Below are positions 23,107 to 34,562 of a stretch of DNA of 64,000 bases, one piece after another. The stretch's first letter is position 1; every line of letters starts with the position of its first letter. This DNA comes from Taenia hydatigena (Eukaryota > Platyhelminthes > Cestoda > Cyclophyllidea > Taeniidae): the NCBI GenBank assembly GCA_036345935.2, contig JADWOT020000006.1, positions 18,202,519 through 18,266,518 on the forward strand. Reading direction: 5' to 3'. The position numbers were made by a program, and so were the translations under genes. The notes under the pieces are model-generated. The model saw only the letters and a list, made by a program, of their open reading frames with translations. It did no database searches and was not told the origin of the DNA.

Positions 23107-26100
23107 ATGACTTTGGACTCGGAATTCCGGACGCTTGGCGAATCCTTTGGTTTATGTTCTCCTTCTTTACCAGCCTCCCGTACTCGTATCATTTATGGCA
23201 ATAGCATGGCCGGAGGTGCGCTTAATTTTCTGACAAAAAATTTGAGCCTTTTAAAAGACTCGTTGCTAAATAGAGATGGCTTTTCCAAAAGATTCGAGGA
23301 TATATTTAGTCAAGGTTGTAAAATATCAAATTCGTTGTAACGTGATTGCAGGATCCTTTACATTACCACAAGCGGATGAACAAAGGACCACTCTAAGTTG
23401 GTGTGATCTAAATAAAGTAAATGGAAACTTAAATTACGAAAAGTGGGTTTTACTTAAATCATGGATTTTATTTTAAGGGACTCAATTACTGACGCTGAAC
23501 CTTCGAATCTCCCTGAGGATTTTTCAAATCTCTGCTTGAGCGCAAATGGTAATAGGTAATACGCTGCGAGGTACAATTCTCTGTTTTAGGTCTAGCAGCA
23601 CTCCTCAGAATGATGCTCACTCCAATTATTTGCTTGAGACCGTCAAACCACAGTATGTGTGTATAACTCTTAAGCATTGAAAACTAAAGGAATTTCTCCA
23701 GTATCTCAAAACCACCATCTTATCCTCGCGATGCCTCTCTTCACGAAAGTCTAGGTGCCGCAAGTGATACCATCGACTTAAATGTGTAAATTTTGTTGTT
23801 TTTGCTTTGTATTCATTATTAAGAGCTATTTTTCAAATTTTTTGATATTTAGGTTTGAAACCTCTTCCAGAGGTGATAAAAGCTCGAATACAGGAGGGTT
23901 AGAGGAAACTTCGAAATCAATTGTACCAGATTTTGCTGGAAAATCAAGCGAATCATTAAGCAAGTCTAAAAATGATTCGGTTGTCACTGGTGAAATCTCC
24001 GAAAGTAAGTAGTAAGGATGAGTTCATGCGCTTATTTTAAGCCGTTTAAACAGTTTATATTTTAATTAGAGTATGCAAATGCACAATTTCTAAATATGTT
24101 TGCACACATTAACTTGGTCTTTTCATTGGAACTGTTTTCTTGATTTGACTATGGAACTGTGATTCATCCTGACCTGCTACTACTTCTAGGTCATTCCTGT
24201 TCAGGAGGCCAAGAAGCTAAATTATCCTTTAAAATGGAAAGGCCGTAAGCATTTTTATTAATAACTTGGGGTCCTGTATTCTGCGTCTCCTTTGTTCTTA
24301 TTCATTCGGCATAATAAATGGGGATAGGTACTAATCTGGTTACCATCCAAGACAAAACAATTATCGCATACTTAAATTTGATGCACTGCTGTTCGACTTG
24401 ATGAATTTTCTTGTTGGAATTTCGTTAAACAGTGTGGAAATCTTTTCCCGAAAGTGCTTTTTTAGAATTCAAGTTGGTAAAGATGCTGAAAACCCATGCG
24501 GACAAGAGAATAATTGCTTTGGAAGATGGTATCAATAAACATTCACGTGAATGACTCTACTCTGTCTGATCAGTTTCTCCAAGGTTGATGTTCCCTCACA
24601 GTCACCAGCAGTCATGAGGGTTATTGCTACTCGAGGCAACAGGAGGGTCGTTGGTCTCACTTCGCAGTCCGCACACCACCGATCACCGCCTCGACCATTG
24701 CGACCAAGCGCTCCGCTTTCTTCAGCACTATCCTTAACCACAGATGGTGGTAGTGGGGTAGCAGGTGGACTGGAGATGAGGGATGGGCGTCCAACTCGGG
24801 TGCAGAGTTCTCTTGAGTTGCGTGATCTCATCTTCCAGGAGTGGTGCGCTAAGCGCGGTAAACAGTACCTCGAGAAGAGGCGCTCTGAACATCTGAAGCG
24901 AATGCAGGTAGAGGAGGAGATGAAGAGACAGGTGAATTCAGAACTTTTGCCCTATGAAACTTATTTGAGTAATGCTGGATCTATTTGGTTTCGTTCATGT
25001 CATTTGAGTCAGGTAATTTGAATCACTTAAGCTCGTCTCGAGACTCAGTGATTCAGCGCTGTGACCGTCTCCTAAAGGAAAAGGTACGCTAACGAAAAAC
25101 GCTTGGCAATTCACGTGATCACTGTAGTGTTTGTCATGTTCTTGGTCGAAACAATCATGCAATAATTGTGTTTGCTTAAAATTGATCTGGATGTGATGAA
25201 GGCACGAATGAAGGCTAAAAGGTTATCATTCTGTAGTGGGGGTTCCATGATGTTTCCTCATTATTCACAAGGGACTTTTCACATTATCTGGACATTCGGT
25301 TTTGATCCGTTTTGTGTGTGAACTTTTTGATCATCGCAGCTCATTTGCTTACATAACTGACCTTTTATAAATCCATCCACTTCACATGATAATAAGTGAA
25401 TCCAAGGATCAAGTACCGGATGATAATAATAATAATAATCGACTCGCAACAGGGGAACTCTAGTGTCCTTTCCCTGACAATTTTGAAGTCGCTTTGTTTT
25501 CATTTGTGTGAATTTAGGAATGCTGAAAGTTTTAAAAAAAACCAGTGATTTTACCCAAATATACAAAAATAGATAAATAAATCCGCGGTAGCTCATCTTC
25601 CAAGCGGATTTTATTGAAAATGAAGCGAGACTGCGCCGACCACTTTTCTACTCCGTTAAGAGGACGAGACTGTCACCTCTCTCCTTCGATCCATCATTCC
25701 ACACAGTTAGTGTACTTCTAAAATCCGATCTTAGTTGACGAATTATTTTGCATTACTCCTTTGTCACCCTTTCTGTTAATCTAAATGCTTTCACTACCTA
25801 CTAGAAAGGTGAGGTTTGTGCGGGGGTGTGTTTCCTTCTTGGACTATCATCATGAGAGAAAGGCTATGAATTTTGATAAGACTCAAATTCTTTATTTCAA
25901 TAGGTGTATTTGCGTCCATTGGTGAATCTCTAGGCAGTAGGAAATGTAAGAGTTTCCCCCCTGAACAAATAGGAAAAGCATGTGTAGGTGGGGTGGATTG
26001 TGACAAAATTGGCTCAAATTTTGGCCGTCTTGTTGCATATAATTTAGTTGATATTAATGTGGATTTATTGTTCAATGAGTTGCTAGCACACTGAACGCCA

Positions 26101-29100
26101 TGCCATTAAAGTTACTCAAGTTCTAGCAGCCGTTCTCAACCGGTTGCCAATGGTATCCAGCTATTGTGTCAAAATCTGTTCCAAAAAAGGGCAACCGATG
26201 CAATTGCGATTTTAAAAAATGACACAATGCCATATTGACGGGCAATAACATTAGGTAAGTACGAATATCATTAATAATTTGCATAGCTGGCTCCAGGTTA
26301 GGTGATTGATACTAGCATTAGTTTAAGATGTTAATAGTGTTGCAATTTTTTAGAGAGCGGAAAAAGCTAAACAGAATGAGGAGAAGTTTGCAATGTGGAT
26401 AGCAAAGAAACGGGCTCAGGAGGTGGATCAAAGGAAGAAGCAACAGAAGAAAGAGGAGGAAATGCAAAAGGAAGAGGAAAGCAAAAAGCAGCACAAAGCG
26501 GAAGCTGCGAGGGTATGCCACTTAATTCATTCACAGATAAGGGCCTCCATGACTTTTCCGTTAGTACGTGGAGTTGTTCGGGTGAGGGTACAAGAATGCG
26601 GAGCGAGACCTCGTACAAGTAGAAATGAACTAGTCTGCTATGTCGACTGCGTCACTAGTATGCCCTTGAAACAGAGATACAGCAACACTAAATGGAACAG
26701 TGAAGTCTGCATTATAAATTGATTTACCTTTTAATTTATGAGTTTTTTGATGATTGAACGCAAAATGCTTGACTCTGGGAGAATGCTTTTGACATTACCA
26801 CAATAAACGCTTACAAAGTGGCGCCCTGAGCCCTCCCTGAAGACGCAAGAAGGTTTAACGTTCAGGCATAGAAACCGTGATAATTGTCCTCCAGGATCGG
26901 GTTTGCTTTCTGCCTCCGCCAATGTGACACCCTAAGACTTCCCTGAGGACAATATAGGGGATGGCAATTCGCATGATCTGGAGGCCTTACTCCCCACTGG
27001 AAGTTCAGAATTGGCGCATTAAGTGCTCGTGGAATCGGAATGAAGAGTTTAATGCATAATCAAAGTGCTAGAATACTGCTTTATCAAAGATGAGGAAATG
27101 TGCTAACGAAGTCAACTTTTTACCCACGAAGGAAAGGGTTTTAAGAGGAAAATTTAAAAACAATAGGTTTAATTTATTTTTCCTCATTGCTTATTAAAAG
27201 AGAAGGAATGACTGTCAGTAGATTAAGTAGCCTAGAATCGCACTTGACTTACGATAATTGCGAAACGTGAATCGAATTATATCATTCGATGAGCGATTAC
27301 AAGGACGGGCGAAATCTTTTGTGCTATCATTAATATGACGCACCTCCACCAGTATTTTATTCCAGAGAATCCTGGATATGACCATGAGAAATTTAAAAAG
27401 CGTCACAGAAGCAGATGTAGAAGGATCGACAGTCTATTTCATGGATCTGCATGGCCACCTGCATTCACATCCGAGTCACTGGCAATCCATGAGGCATAGC
27501 CAACTATAGTTTAGACTTGAATCGGGAACCAGGGAGGTCGATTCTCACGGATGAAGTTGGCATCGGTCAACTCGATCATCTTTAGCGAAGGCACCGCCAG
27601 TACACATGCGCCTTCGCGCTGCTGTCCTCCATATGACCCTCTACGCGCGTAGGGTTCCAACAAACATGATTTCCGTACATGTTGTTTCAAAAGCAAAGAA
27701 ATTTGGAATGCTACACATTCCTCACTTTGTAGGCGTACGAGGCATGGAAAAACCAGAAGAGTAAGCAGGTGGAGCGCAGGCGCTCCGTTATCGAGGTGAC
27801 TCGAGAGAAAACTTTGGAAGAGCTGAAACGAAAGTTCGATAAAGCAGCAGCTGCACACTTGGCTTTTGAAGAGTGGTAAGTGCTGCGCTATACCTCGTTC
27901 CACTCACGAAACAATTGTGAGCAATTGGAGCGCGATGATGGATACCATTATCCTCTCCATGGATGATGATGATGGTATGGTGTTCATTCCGCTTTTTGAA
28001 AATGTGAGACGATATCGTGAACAGGTTCAGATACTAAGCAGAAGTGGTATTTACCCGACCTCCCCCAATTCCCGATAGTAGGATTAAGTCCCCAAGTCTA
28101 ATCCAATTTGATCCCTTATAAATCAGACCAGATTGAGCGCTGAAACATTATTCTTAACAGTTATTTTATGTAGACAGCAATCACTTAGGTACTTTCTTAC
28201 TCACAAAACTTGAAATTGCGAATTCCCACTCTATCCTCCCATCCATAGCTACTCTTATGATTGCCTGCATTTAAAATGAGTTCCATGATGTTTTCAGCGG
28301 CCTCCTTCAGCACTGAGCATTAGCTCCAGCTTCATCCAAAGTTAACCATTCACTGAAAATACCTCTAGATCTTAGATTGCAATGATCACCGATCGAACAC
28401 TACAATGAATCTCTTTACACTATCCCATTCGAGCAGTTAACGACACAAGTTCTCATCTCGTTTCGTTACGGCAGAGATGTTGGATTTCCCACGCAGCATC
28501 GACTGGCTTCGACGAGGTAGTTATAATATCTGAAGCGAATGGACCAGAAGATTCAGGGAATTTGTAAAGCTATTACGAAAACCAACTCTTGTGTCTAGTT
28601 TCGTTTGATCTCTATCATATCAGTAACCCATTAGCGAAAATTAGCATCATTCTTTAGTCTCGAGCAGGGTAATTTATTTTTGCCACTTATGGCCAGTCGT
28701 TCTTCCCCAATGTGAATTTGGCGATGCAGTTTGTGGGATCCTGCCTCGGATAGAAGCAATTAACTCAACATCAAAGCTGCTGGATTAAAAGTAAATGTAC
28801 GGATGAATTATTCGTACACAATGGGAAACAGAGTCCGCATGAGACCTCCCTGTTTTTCCATCGATGAGATACGGATTTTTCCCACGCATTACACAACATT
28901 CTCGTAGGATTGCAAGTATCCAAGTGATACATTTACTTCTCCTTAAGGGAGGTTGTAAGATGAGGGGAGAAACTCAAACCTACTTCTGTTTTCTATCTTA
29001 AAGACAGCAGTTCGTGTTTCGTATTTAAGGCAAAAGCAGGCGAATCAGAAGCTGCAGAAAGCGCACCACCTGGCAGTGGAGAGGGCGAAGAAAGAAAGGC

Positions 29101-29798
29101 TGCGCAAGTCCGAGGAGGAGACCATGCGAAAGGAGCTGGCCAGGACCTCCTATGCCAAGTGGGAGTCCCGCAAGGTGAGACTGCATTTCGGAAGAGTTGG
29201 AGTAAATAAGAAATTGTGGTTTCGGAACCCGCCAACATCTGCGTTTCATTAACTTAAATCCTATTCCAAGAGTGCACCTCGACTCCAATACTTTTATCAA
29301 ATTGATTTTTTGCCATTCCTTTGAAACGCATCGGAGGTATGTGCTTTCCAGAATTAAAATCTCCCAGGCTAAGTTCATTCCAGTGCCTTTGAAATCACTC
29401 AGAGGAAAAGTGATATCAGTTCCAGACATTATGGGAATTAATTACGAACTCAAGTTGATAAAAACGTTTATTCTTGGGAGAATTAGTTGTCACATGAACA
29501 TGCTGATTGGTCGGTGTAAAGGCGTCGGTCAAGGCATTCGTTTTGGACGGGATTCACTCAACGAAAATACTACTCCCCATTGTTTAGTAGCCTTCTTACG
29601 AATGTACTGTAAGTCTTAAGGTGATTTCACTTTCATATAGGAATGAAAATATCTCAACATGAAATGATAAGCAGAGCTTTGGTTGGATCCTTATTTTAGG
29701 CGTCTGAATCACAAAACGCAAAGGCCACTTCTTCAGTGCATTCAATTACCCATAGACCACCATGGAGACCAACGTCCGGGCGCGTCATACTACCCTGA
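23107..29798 (+). CDS. CCDC34: CCDC34-like coiled-coil protein
   Basis: Exons: 23107-23314, 23352-23400, 23478-23555, 23590-23652, 23702-23785, 23853-24004, 24190-24244, 24466-24528, 24574-24931, 26354-26512, 27733-27875, 29030-29174, 29700-29798 (TGA). All phases agree and the total is 551 codons plus stop. The first two exons are less certain: ATG at 23461 with an exon 23461-23555 is an alternative start giving 471 residues. The N-terminal half is acidic and Ser/Thr-rich, probably disordered. The C-terminal half is a highly charged helix with regularly placed Trp in IFQEWCAKRGKQYLEKR, KFAMWIAKKRAQE, AYEAWKNQKSKQ and ARTSYAKWESRK, then a short tail with RPPWRPTSGR. This Trp-spaced Glu/Lys coiled coil is the CCDC34 pattern, a protein linked to sperm flagella and cilia in vertebrates. 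Other Glu/Lys-rich coiled coils remain possible. Introns are 34-221 nt in the 5' part and 525-1,422 nt in the 3' part. Confidence 0.75.
25057..25083 (+). other. Candidate 27-nt micro-exon of the CCDC34-like gene
   Basis: Inside the 1.4-kb intron 24932-26353, an acceptor (GATTCAG) is followed by nine codons reading RCDRLLKEK and then a GTACGC donor. Both flanking exons are phase 0, so inclusion keeps the frame and extends the charged helix without a break. It may be alternatively used or be a chance match. Confidence 0.35.
25423..25438. repeat. Short ATA/AAT microsatellite
   Basis: About five tandem ATA units within the intron of the coiled-coil gene. No function is suggested. Confidence 0.7.
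26818..27045 (+). repeat. Dispersed palindromic repeat, two heads in tandem
   Basis: A head block at about 26825-26855 (GCCCTCCCTGAAGACGCAAG) is followed 100 bp on by a second at 26929-26950 (CTAAGACTTCCCTGAGGAC) and then a core at about 26970 (GCATGATCTGGAGGCC). The first unit may have lost its core by deletion. Located in an intron of the CCDC34-like gene. Confidence 0.5.
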
Positions 29799-30828
29799 CA
29801 TTGGAGATTTAACAATCCCCTATTCACCTTTTGAAAAATCATCTGAATGAAGCGAGTCTTATCTGCACTGACTTCCATTTCGACTCGCCCCCAGATGAAC
29901 GGTGTCCTATCTGTTTGCTAGCAGAATTTTAATTAATGCGCATAAATCCCCCCAAATTGAGCTAGCATTGCCTACCCGATAACTTTCATTTACTTTAACA
30001 TTAAAGTCGTATTCGCCCGTGCAGGTTGAGGGAATCCTTAACAACCATTGAAGGTTGTTTAAAGGAAATCGAGCTTCAATCCCTGAAGCCTCATCTGAAT
30101 CTGGTTTCAATCCAGAATACAAGGTCAACCAAACTAAGGGAAAGCAAAGTATGGGAAGGTTGCAATCAAGATTCGACAAGCACATCGGGTGGCAGTGCTG
30201 TGTTTCGGTACTGATCTGCAGTGCTTCAAGATAAGTGGGGCGTGTAAGTTCGTTACCACCTTTAATTAAGTAGTAAAGGCGCTTATAGGCAGAGCTTGTT
30301 AATTTTAGTCACTGAGTTCCAAGTATTTTGCTAAAACATGAAAAGCCTAACAGATGGATTGAGGTTTGCTCTACTTGAACGTTTCCATTGGCCATATTGG
30401 GAGCTAAAGGTGATTCAGCGCGCACTTTTGCCTTGTAAATGTGGACGACTTCCAGAGAAGTAGCGGGTGTGCAAACGCTGACCAAGTTTTACAAAGTGTA
30501 GAATAAAACGCGATTCGGCTGTTGCGTACCACACTGGAAGGGATCAGAGAACTCCGTTCATCAGAAGTGCGGGGCACGGGTTCAGAGTGGAAGGCTGGAT
30601 TAATACGCATGAAAAAGTCTTCCAGATGTAGACCATTGGGAGCAAGTTTGTGAAAATACCTCAATTAGTGAGAATTAATTCGTCTTCACCAAAAGAAACG
30701 TATAATCCCTTACCAAATCTACGATCTATGAAAAGCGTCCTGAATAGAATAGTGTGAAAAGCAGGTATTAAATACTAATACATGCTAGAAGTCTAAAAAT
30801 GAGGCGGGAGGGAGTTAGATAGGTTTGT
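29799..30828. other. Convergent intergenic region
   Basis: Lies between the 3' ends of the CCDC34-like gene (plus) and FAM136A (minus). An exon-like minus-strand frame at about 30404-30661 follows an AG acceptor-like site and ends in a stop; it has a coding-like composition but no ATG at its start and no recognised family. It may be 3'-UTR of FAM136A, a chance frame or an unknown small exon. Confidence 0.35.
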
Positions 30829-32428
30829 CTAATCAGAAGGCTGTTCAGCACGGAGCTTTTGCAGTTGTGTGGAGACAAGTCGCACGGTGGCAGGAATGGC
30901 GTTGGCGATTTGCTCCTCGACACACTTGTTCACGCACACCAGCGTCTCCTTCTGGACCAGAATCCGCTGCGCCTCGGTCAACGTATCATCGGCTCCTTTG
31001 AACTTGTCGTGCGCACGATGTGAGCACTCACGCACGCACGTCTGGAATCGACTCTGCAAAATATCAATTTGAATGCTGTCCCAATAAAATGACACCTGCG
31101 TTAACTTTCAATTTGGCTAAGCATTTTATCAATTCTCCATGGCTCCGATCACCACATTGGCAACACGGTATTCCATCTACGCCTATAGCCTCCCACATCG
31201 GTGGTTTATTACGACTCTAGAAATGTTTCAGAGTAAAACAATTTCGTTTCGAGGTGGTAATTTGAGCCCATCTACCCGCTTCGTGTATTCATGCGCATGG
31301 GATATGACCGACGCATTAAAAACATACCCAAGATTGAGGGCTGTTTTAGTCCAAGGTCAACAATACTGGCGGTATTAGTGAGATCATGTACCCTGTTCTT
31401 AGCTCAATCCATTTTTTATATTAGAGCGCAGAAAAGGCAGAAACATATTTATTTGAGTCTATCCTAAAAGTGGCGACTAAATGTTTCCAGTTTTATGTAC
31501 ATTAATCAAAAACTCATCCCAAACGCAAACGTGGAGAACGAGCAAGCTACCAGGTACCGAGCTTAAGAGCAAGCAACAAAGGTGGGGCCAAAATATGCCA
31601 CTACGATTTCAGTTACCAATCCCAAATAAAAATATGCGTGAGAGGTAGTGAGAATCATTAATTGTGGTACTGTTACTTTGTATCGAGCGTATTTAGCTAG
31701 TTTTGCTGTGACAACCTCATTAATCCATTGCTAGTATCACGTAAATGCGGCATGTGGATGGAAAGCGCGAGCAAGCCACCAGACATCGTGGATATAACCA
31801 GCCAGGACGCTAGGAAGACTACTCTGAACCAGACTACTTGTGTGCATGTAAGTAAAATAAAGTAATAGATATCTTTTTCAATAAGGCCTAGTCTATGGTG
31901 GACATAATCTGTTGATTCTCTTTAAACAAGATTATTAATTTGTTCATCAAGTTCAAAAATTGGTCAACGACTAGTCCTATGAACAAATTTAAGTTCGCAT
32001 TAAGGGAAGCACAGACGGTGTTTCACACAGAATTAAAGACACTTGCCCATTTGTGAAAAAAAAAAAAATAGTCAACAACCGCGAAATCACAACTCTGATG
32101 TACTTGGAGTTGATTCAGCTCGCCTTGGACAAGACTTTGAGCAGCGTTAACCGGTTTCTCGCAGTGTTCGATGCACGACTGAACTTGCTCGGTGTCAAAG
32201 TCCTTGTTATCGCAGCACTTTTTGCCGCAGCCAAAATAAATGGACTAAAAGTGAGTAGTCATTGAGGACACAAAAAATAAGTACCTGCATTTTGCGCAAA
32301 AATTTGGTGTCCCATTCTTTGATTGCATTGGAAATGGCATTTGTATACCTATTCTGCATTTTTCTGGCTTCATTTTCGAGCTAAACAAGTAATACTGTCG
32401 GAATTAAACAAACCACCATCGGATCCAT
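30829..32428 (-). CDS. FAM136A: FAM136A family, small mitochondrial intermembrane-space protein
   Basis: Four exons, from the start codon downwards: 32417-32428, 32285-32380, 32104-32244 and 30829-31053 (stop at 30829). All introns are phase 0: 36, 40 and 1,050 nt. The product has 157 residues against about 138 in human. It is Cys-rich and helical with four evenly spaced CX3C motifs: Cys42/Cys46, Cys60/Cys64, Cys89/Cys93 and Cys123/Cys127. This is the twin-CX3C arrangement of proteins oxidised and trapped in the intermembrane space, and FAM136A is reported there and needed for its proteostasis. Family blocks are FLRKMQ, VQSCIEHCEKPVNAAQ and LVQGELNQLQ. The first exon encodes only four residues (MDPM) and its GTGGTT donor is weak, so the exact start is less certain than the rest. 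Confidence 0.88.
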
Positions 32429-34562
32429 GATAGAATGTGGAATGCTGAGGACCTAGAATGAAAAACATGCCACCTCTATGTGATAGAGTAGGGATAGGCT
32501 ATGTAGTATGCCCCTGCAAATGGTTGTAAAGTTTAGGTCAAAAAGCTAAAAAAACCCGCAATTACAATGCTCCGATGTGGGGACTGGGAATAAAAACAAC
32601 CAAGACGCCGAAGTGGAATAGCACAAGGTTTGCAGACGATTCACCTTAGCTAATACAACCAGAAAGAATGGCGATACGTACATCAATGGAAAATAGGACG
32701 CAAGGTGAACATTTGGAGCTGAACAAAATCTACTCAACTCTACATCTAGTGCGCCAGAACCCTCATGCAGTTCACTGAAATTCCTACACCTGAAGGCAAT
32801 AAAACTCAAGAAAATACAAAAGGAACCGTGAATTACATTTCAGAGCAGCCGTAAAGGGTTATTCACAATGTTCAGTTTGCACAATATTTTATGCATAAGA
32901 TTAGGCACTTAATGCACACACGAGGTAACACAGGCATAAAAAGATCAACTACGAAGCCATTTAATACCAATACACATGTGAACTTCTGAGCACACCCACA
33001 ATGAGCCAAATCTATCCATTAGGAGAGTGTAGCCACTTGCCTATCACGCGGCGACCCAGCTACACGTTTGGAATGCGCGGCTTCGAATCACTGTCAAACC
33101 AAACTTTTGGTAACATGAATTAGTTCGTTCTATTAAATGCATCAGTTAGTGCACAATCTGATCAATTATTTTAAAATTTGCAATGCAATGCTCTACTAAG
33201 ACAGGTGTTTTTTGCCTGTCAAAATAATTTCTATTATTTTTATCGTGGTTAGTATTTTGTGACAAAATTTCGTTGCCTGGTATCTTCCTTAAAGTTTTAA
33301 TGGATCTTGCAGGGATGTTGTAATGTTACAGCACGAACAATGCACTCAGGCTGGTCGATATGCTGATAAATGAATTGATCAGAAGGTGAAAGATTTTGTC
33401 CCTCATGTAAACCCTTGATATTCCAACTGTGCGTTTGATTACACGGACATTTGGGTTTCTGCATGCCGTGCTTTTGCATGGTAGTGTGGTTTTCGTCTGT
33501 AATACATCCTCCGCCATAACGCTACTATTTCTCACAAGTTCGTAAAAGGCAAGCATCGCTGCAGGAAAAGTACATGAGTGAACGATTATAAGACTTGTCC
33601 AGGCCAAGAAACATCAAGAAATCTTTTGTTCACGGGTGTTTTATCATTATGGGATTACTCTTCCACTTTAGTCACATCAGCTACAACCATATATCTAGCG
33701 TCCCGAGGCTCCCTTAAGGCAAAAGAAGGCAGAATGTTAGGGTAGAATATATATATTCACCGGACAGAGGGAAAAATGCTGCTGGCATGGCCCGGAGGCT
33801 GGCCCACGCCGCCAGGGCAATACGGCCACCTCTGTGACCTTGACAGAAACCAGCAGTTCTAACAAACAAAGTACTACAACATAAGTACCGGGATCAACCA
33901 GCGATCAGTGTAGCGCTATCACCGTTAACCTCCTCTTCCCTGAGATTTCCCTTTAAACGGAAAGTCTGACATCTTTGTGATATCTTCATTGCCTTGAATT
34001 TAAATGGGGTAACTACAGCTCTAAAGAGGGGACTAAAAATAGAGTTTGATCTGAGTCAGGTGAACTGGCTCTCTCCTCCAGAACGAGATTCGAGTTTTGC
34101 CCCGCCTCTTACCTAAAAGGTGCACTTAAAGAAACACAAGTATTGCGATCACTACATTGCTTGTGCGGATATATTTTCCGTGCCCTATCTAATCGCATCG
34201 TAAATTGTTGCAGACAATACCGATACCAATGCACCCGTAGAGTGGGAGCTGTTTAGAAGTAGGGATTGCCTGATACTTCTGCGGTGCTCTTATTAATGAT
34301 GATTACACCAAGAAATAGGCGACTATATGCCTATCAGAGCTCTCTGTCGAGCATTCACTTATCGAAGTACGCGTCATGCCACCTCCTTAGCCCTTCAAGC
34401 CATCAGAGAAAGAAGAAACGAATGCGCGTACACTTAGAATAATTAATCAATATCCAAACAAAGAATACTCTTAAACAGAAAAGGTACAATCCGCGAAAGA
34501 CTTGAAAGTGTGGAATCTGAACTAGGTACAAAAGGATGGCAGCAAGATAAAATTCCTCCAAC
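32429..34562. other. Intergenic region with one repeat copy
   Basis: Separates the WDR44 stop from the FAM136A start on the same strand. Apart from a dispersed repeat copy at about 33700-33880, only AT-rich sequence without recognisable exons is seen. Confidence 0.4.
33700..33880 (+). repeat. Dispersed palindromic repeat, copy in FAM136A-WDR44 spacer
   Basis: Head GAGGCTCCCTTAAGGCAAAA with GAAGGC, then GGACAGAGGG, and a core GGCATGGCCCGGAGGCTGGCC. The core keeps most of the palindrome. Confidence 0.65.

Noticed and set aside
29272..29619. 115-codon plus-strand frame in the last long CCDC34-like intron
   Set aside because: Joining it breaks phase with both neighbours, while the exon at 29700 joins cleanly; no homology recognised.
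32056..32069. Poly(A) run as a possible retroposon tail
   Set aside because: No repeat body or target duplication next to it; a similar run near 59681 also stands alone.
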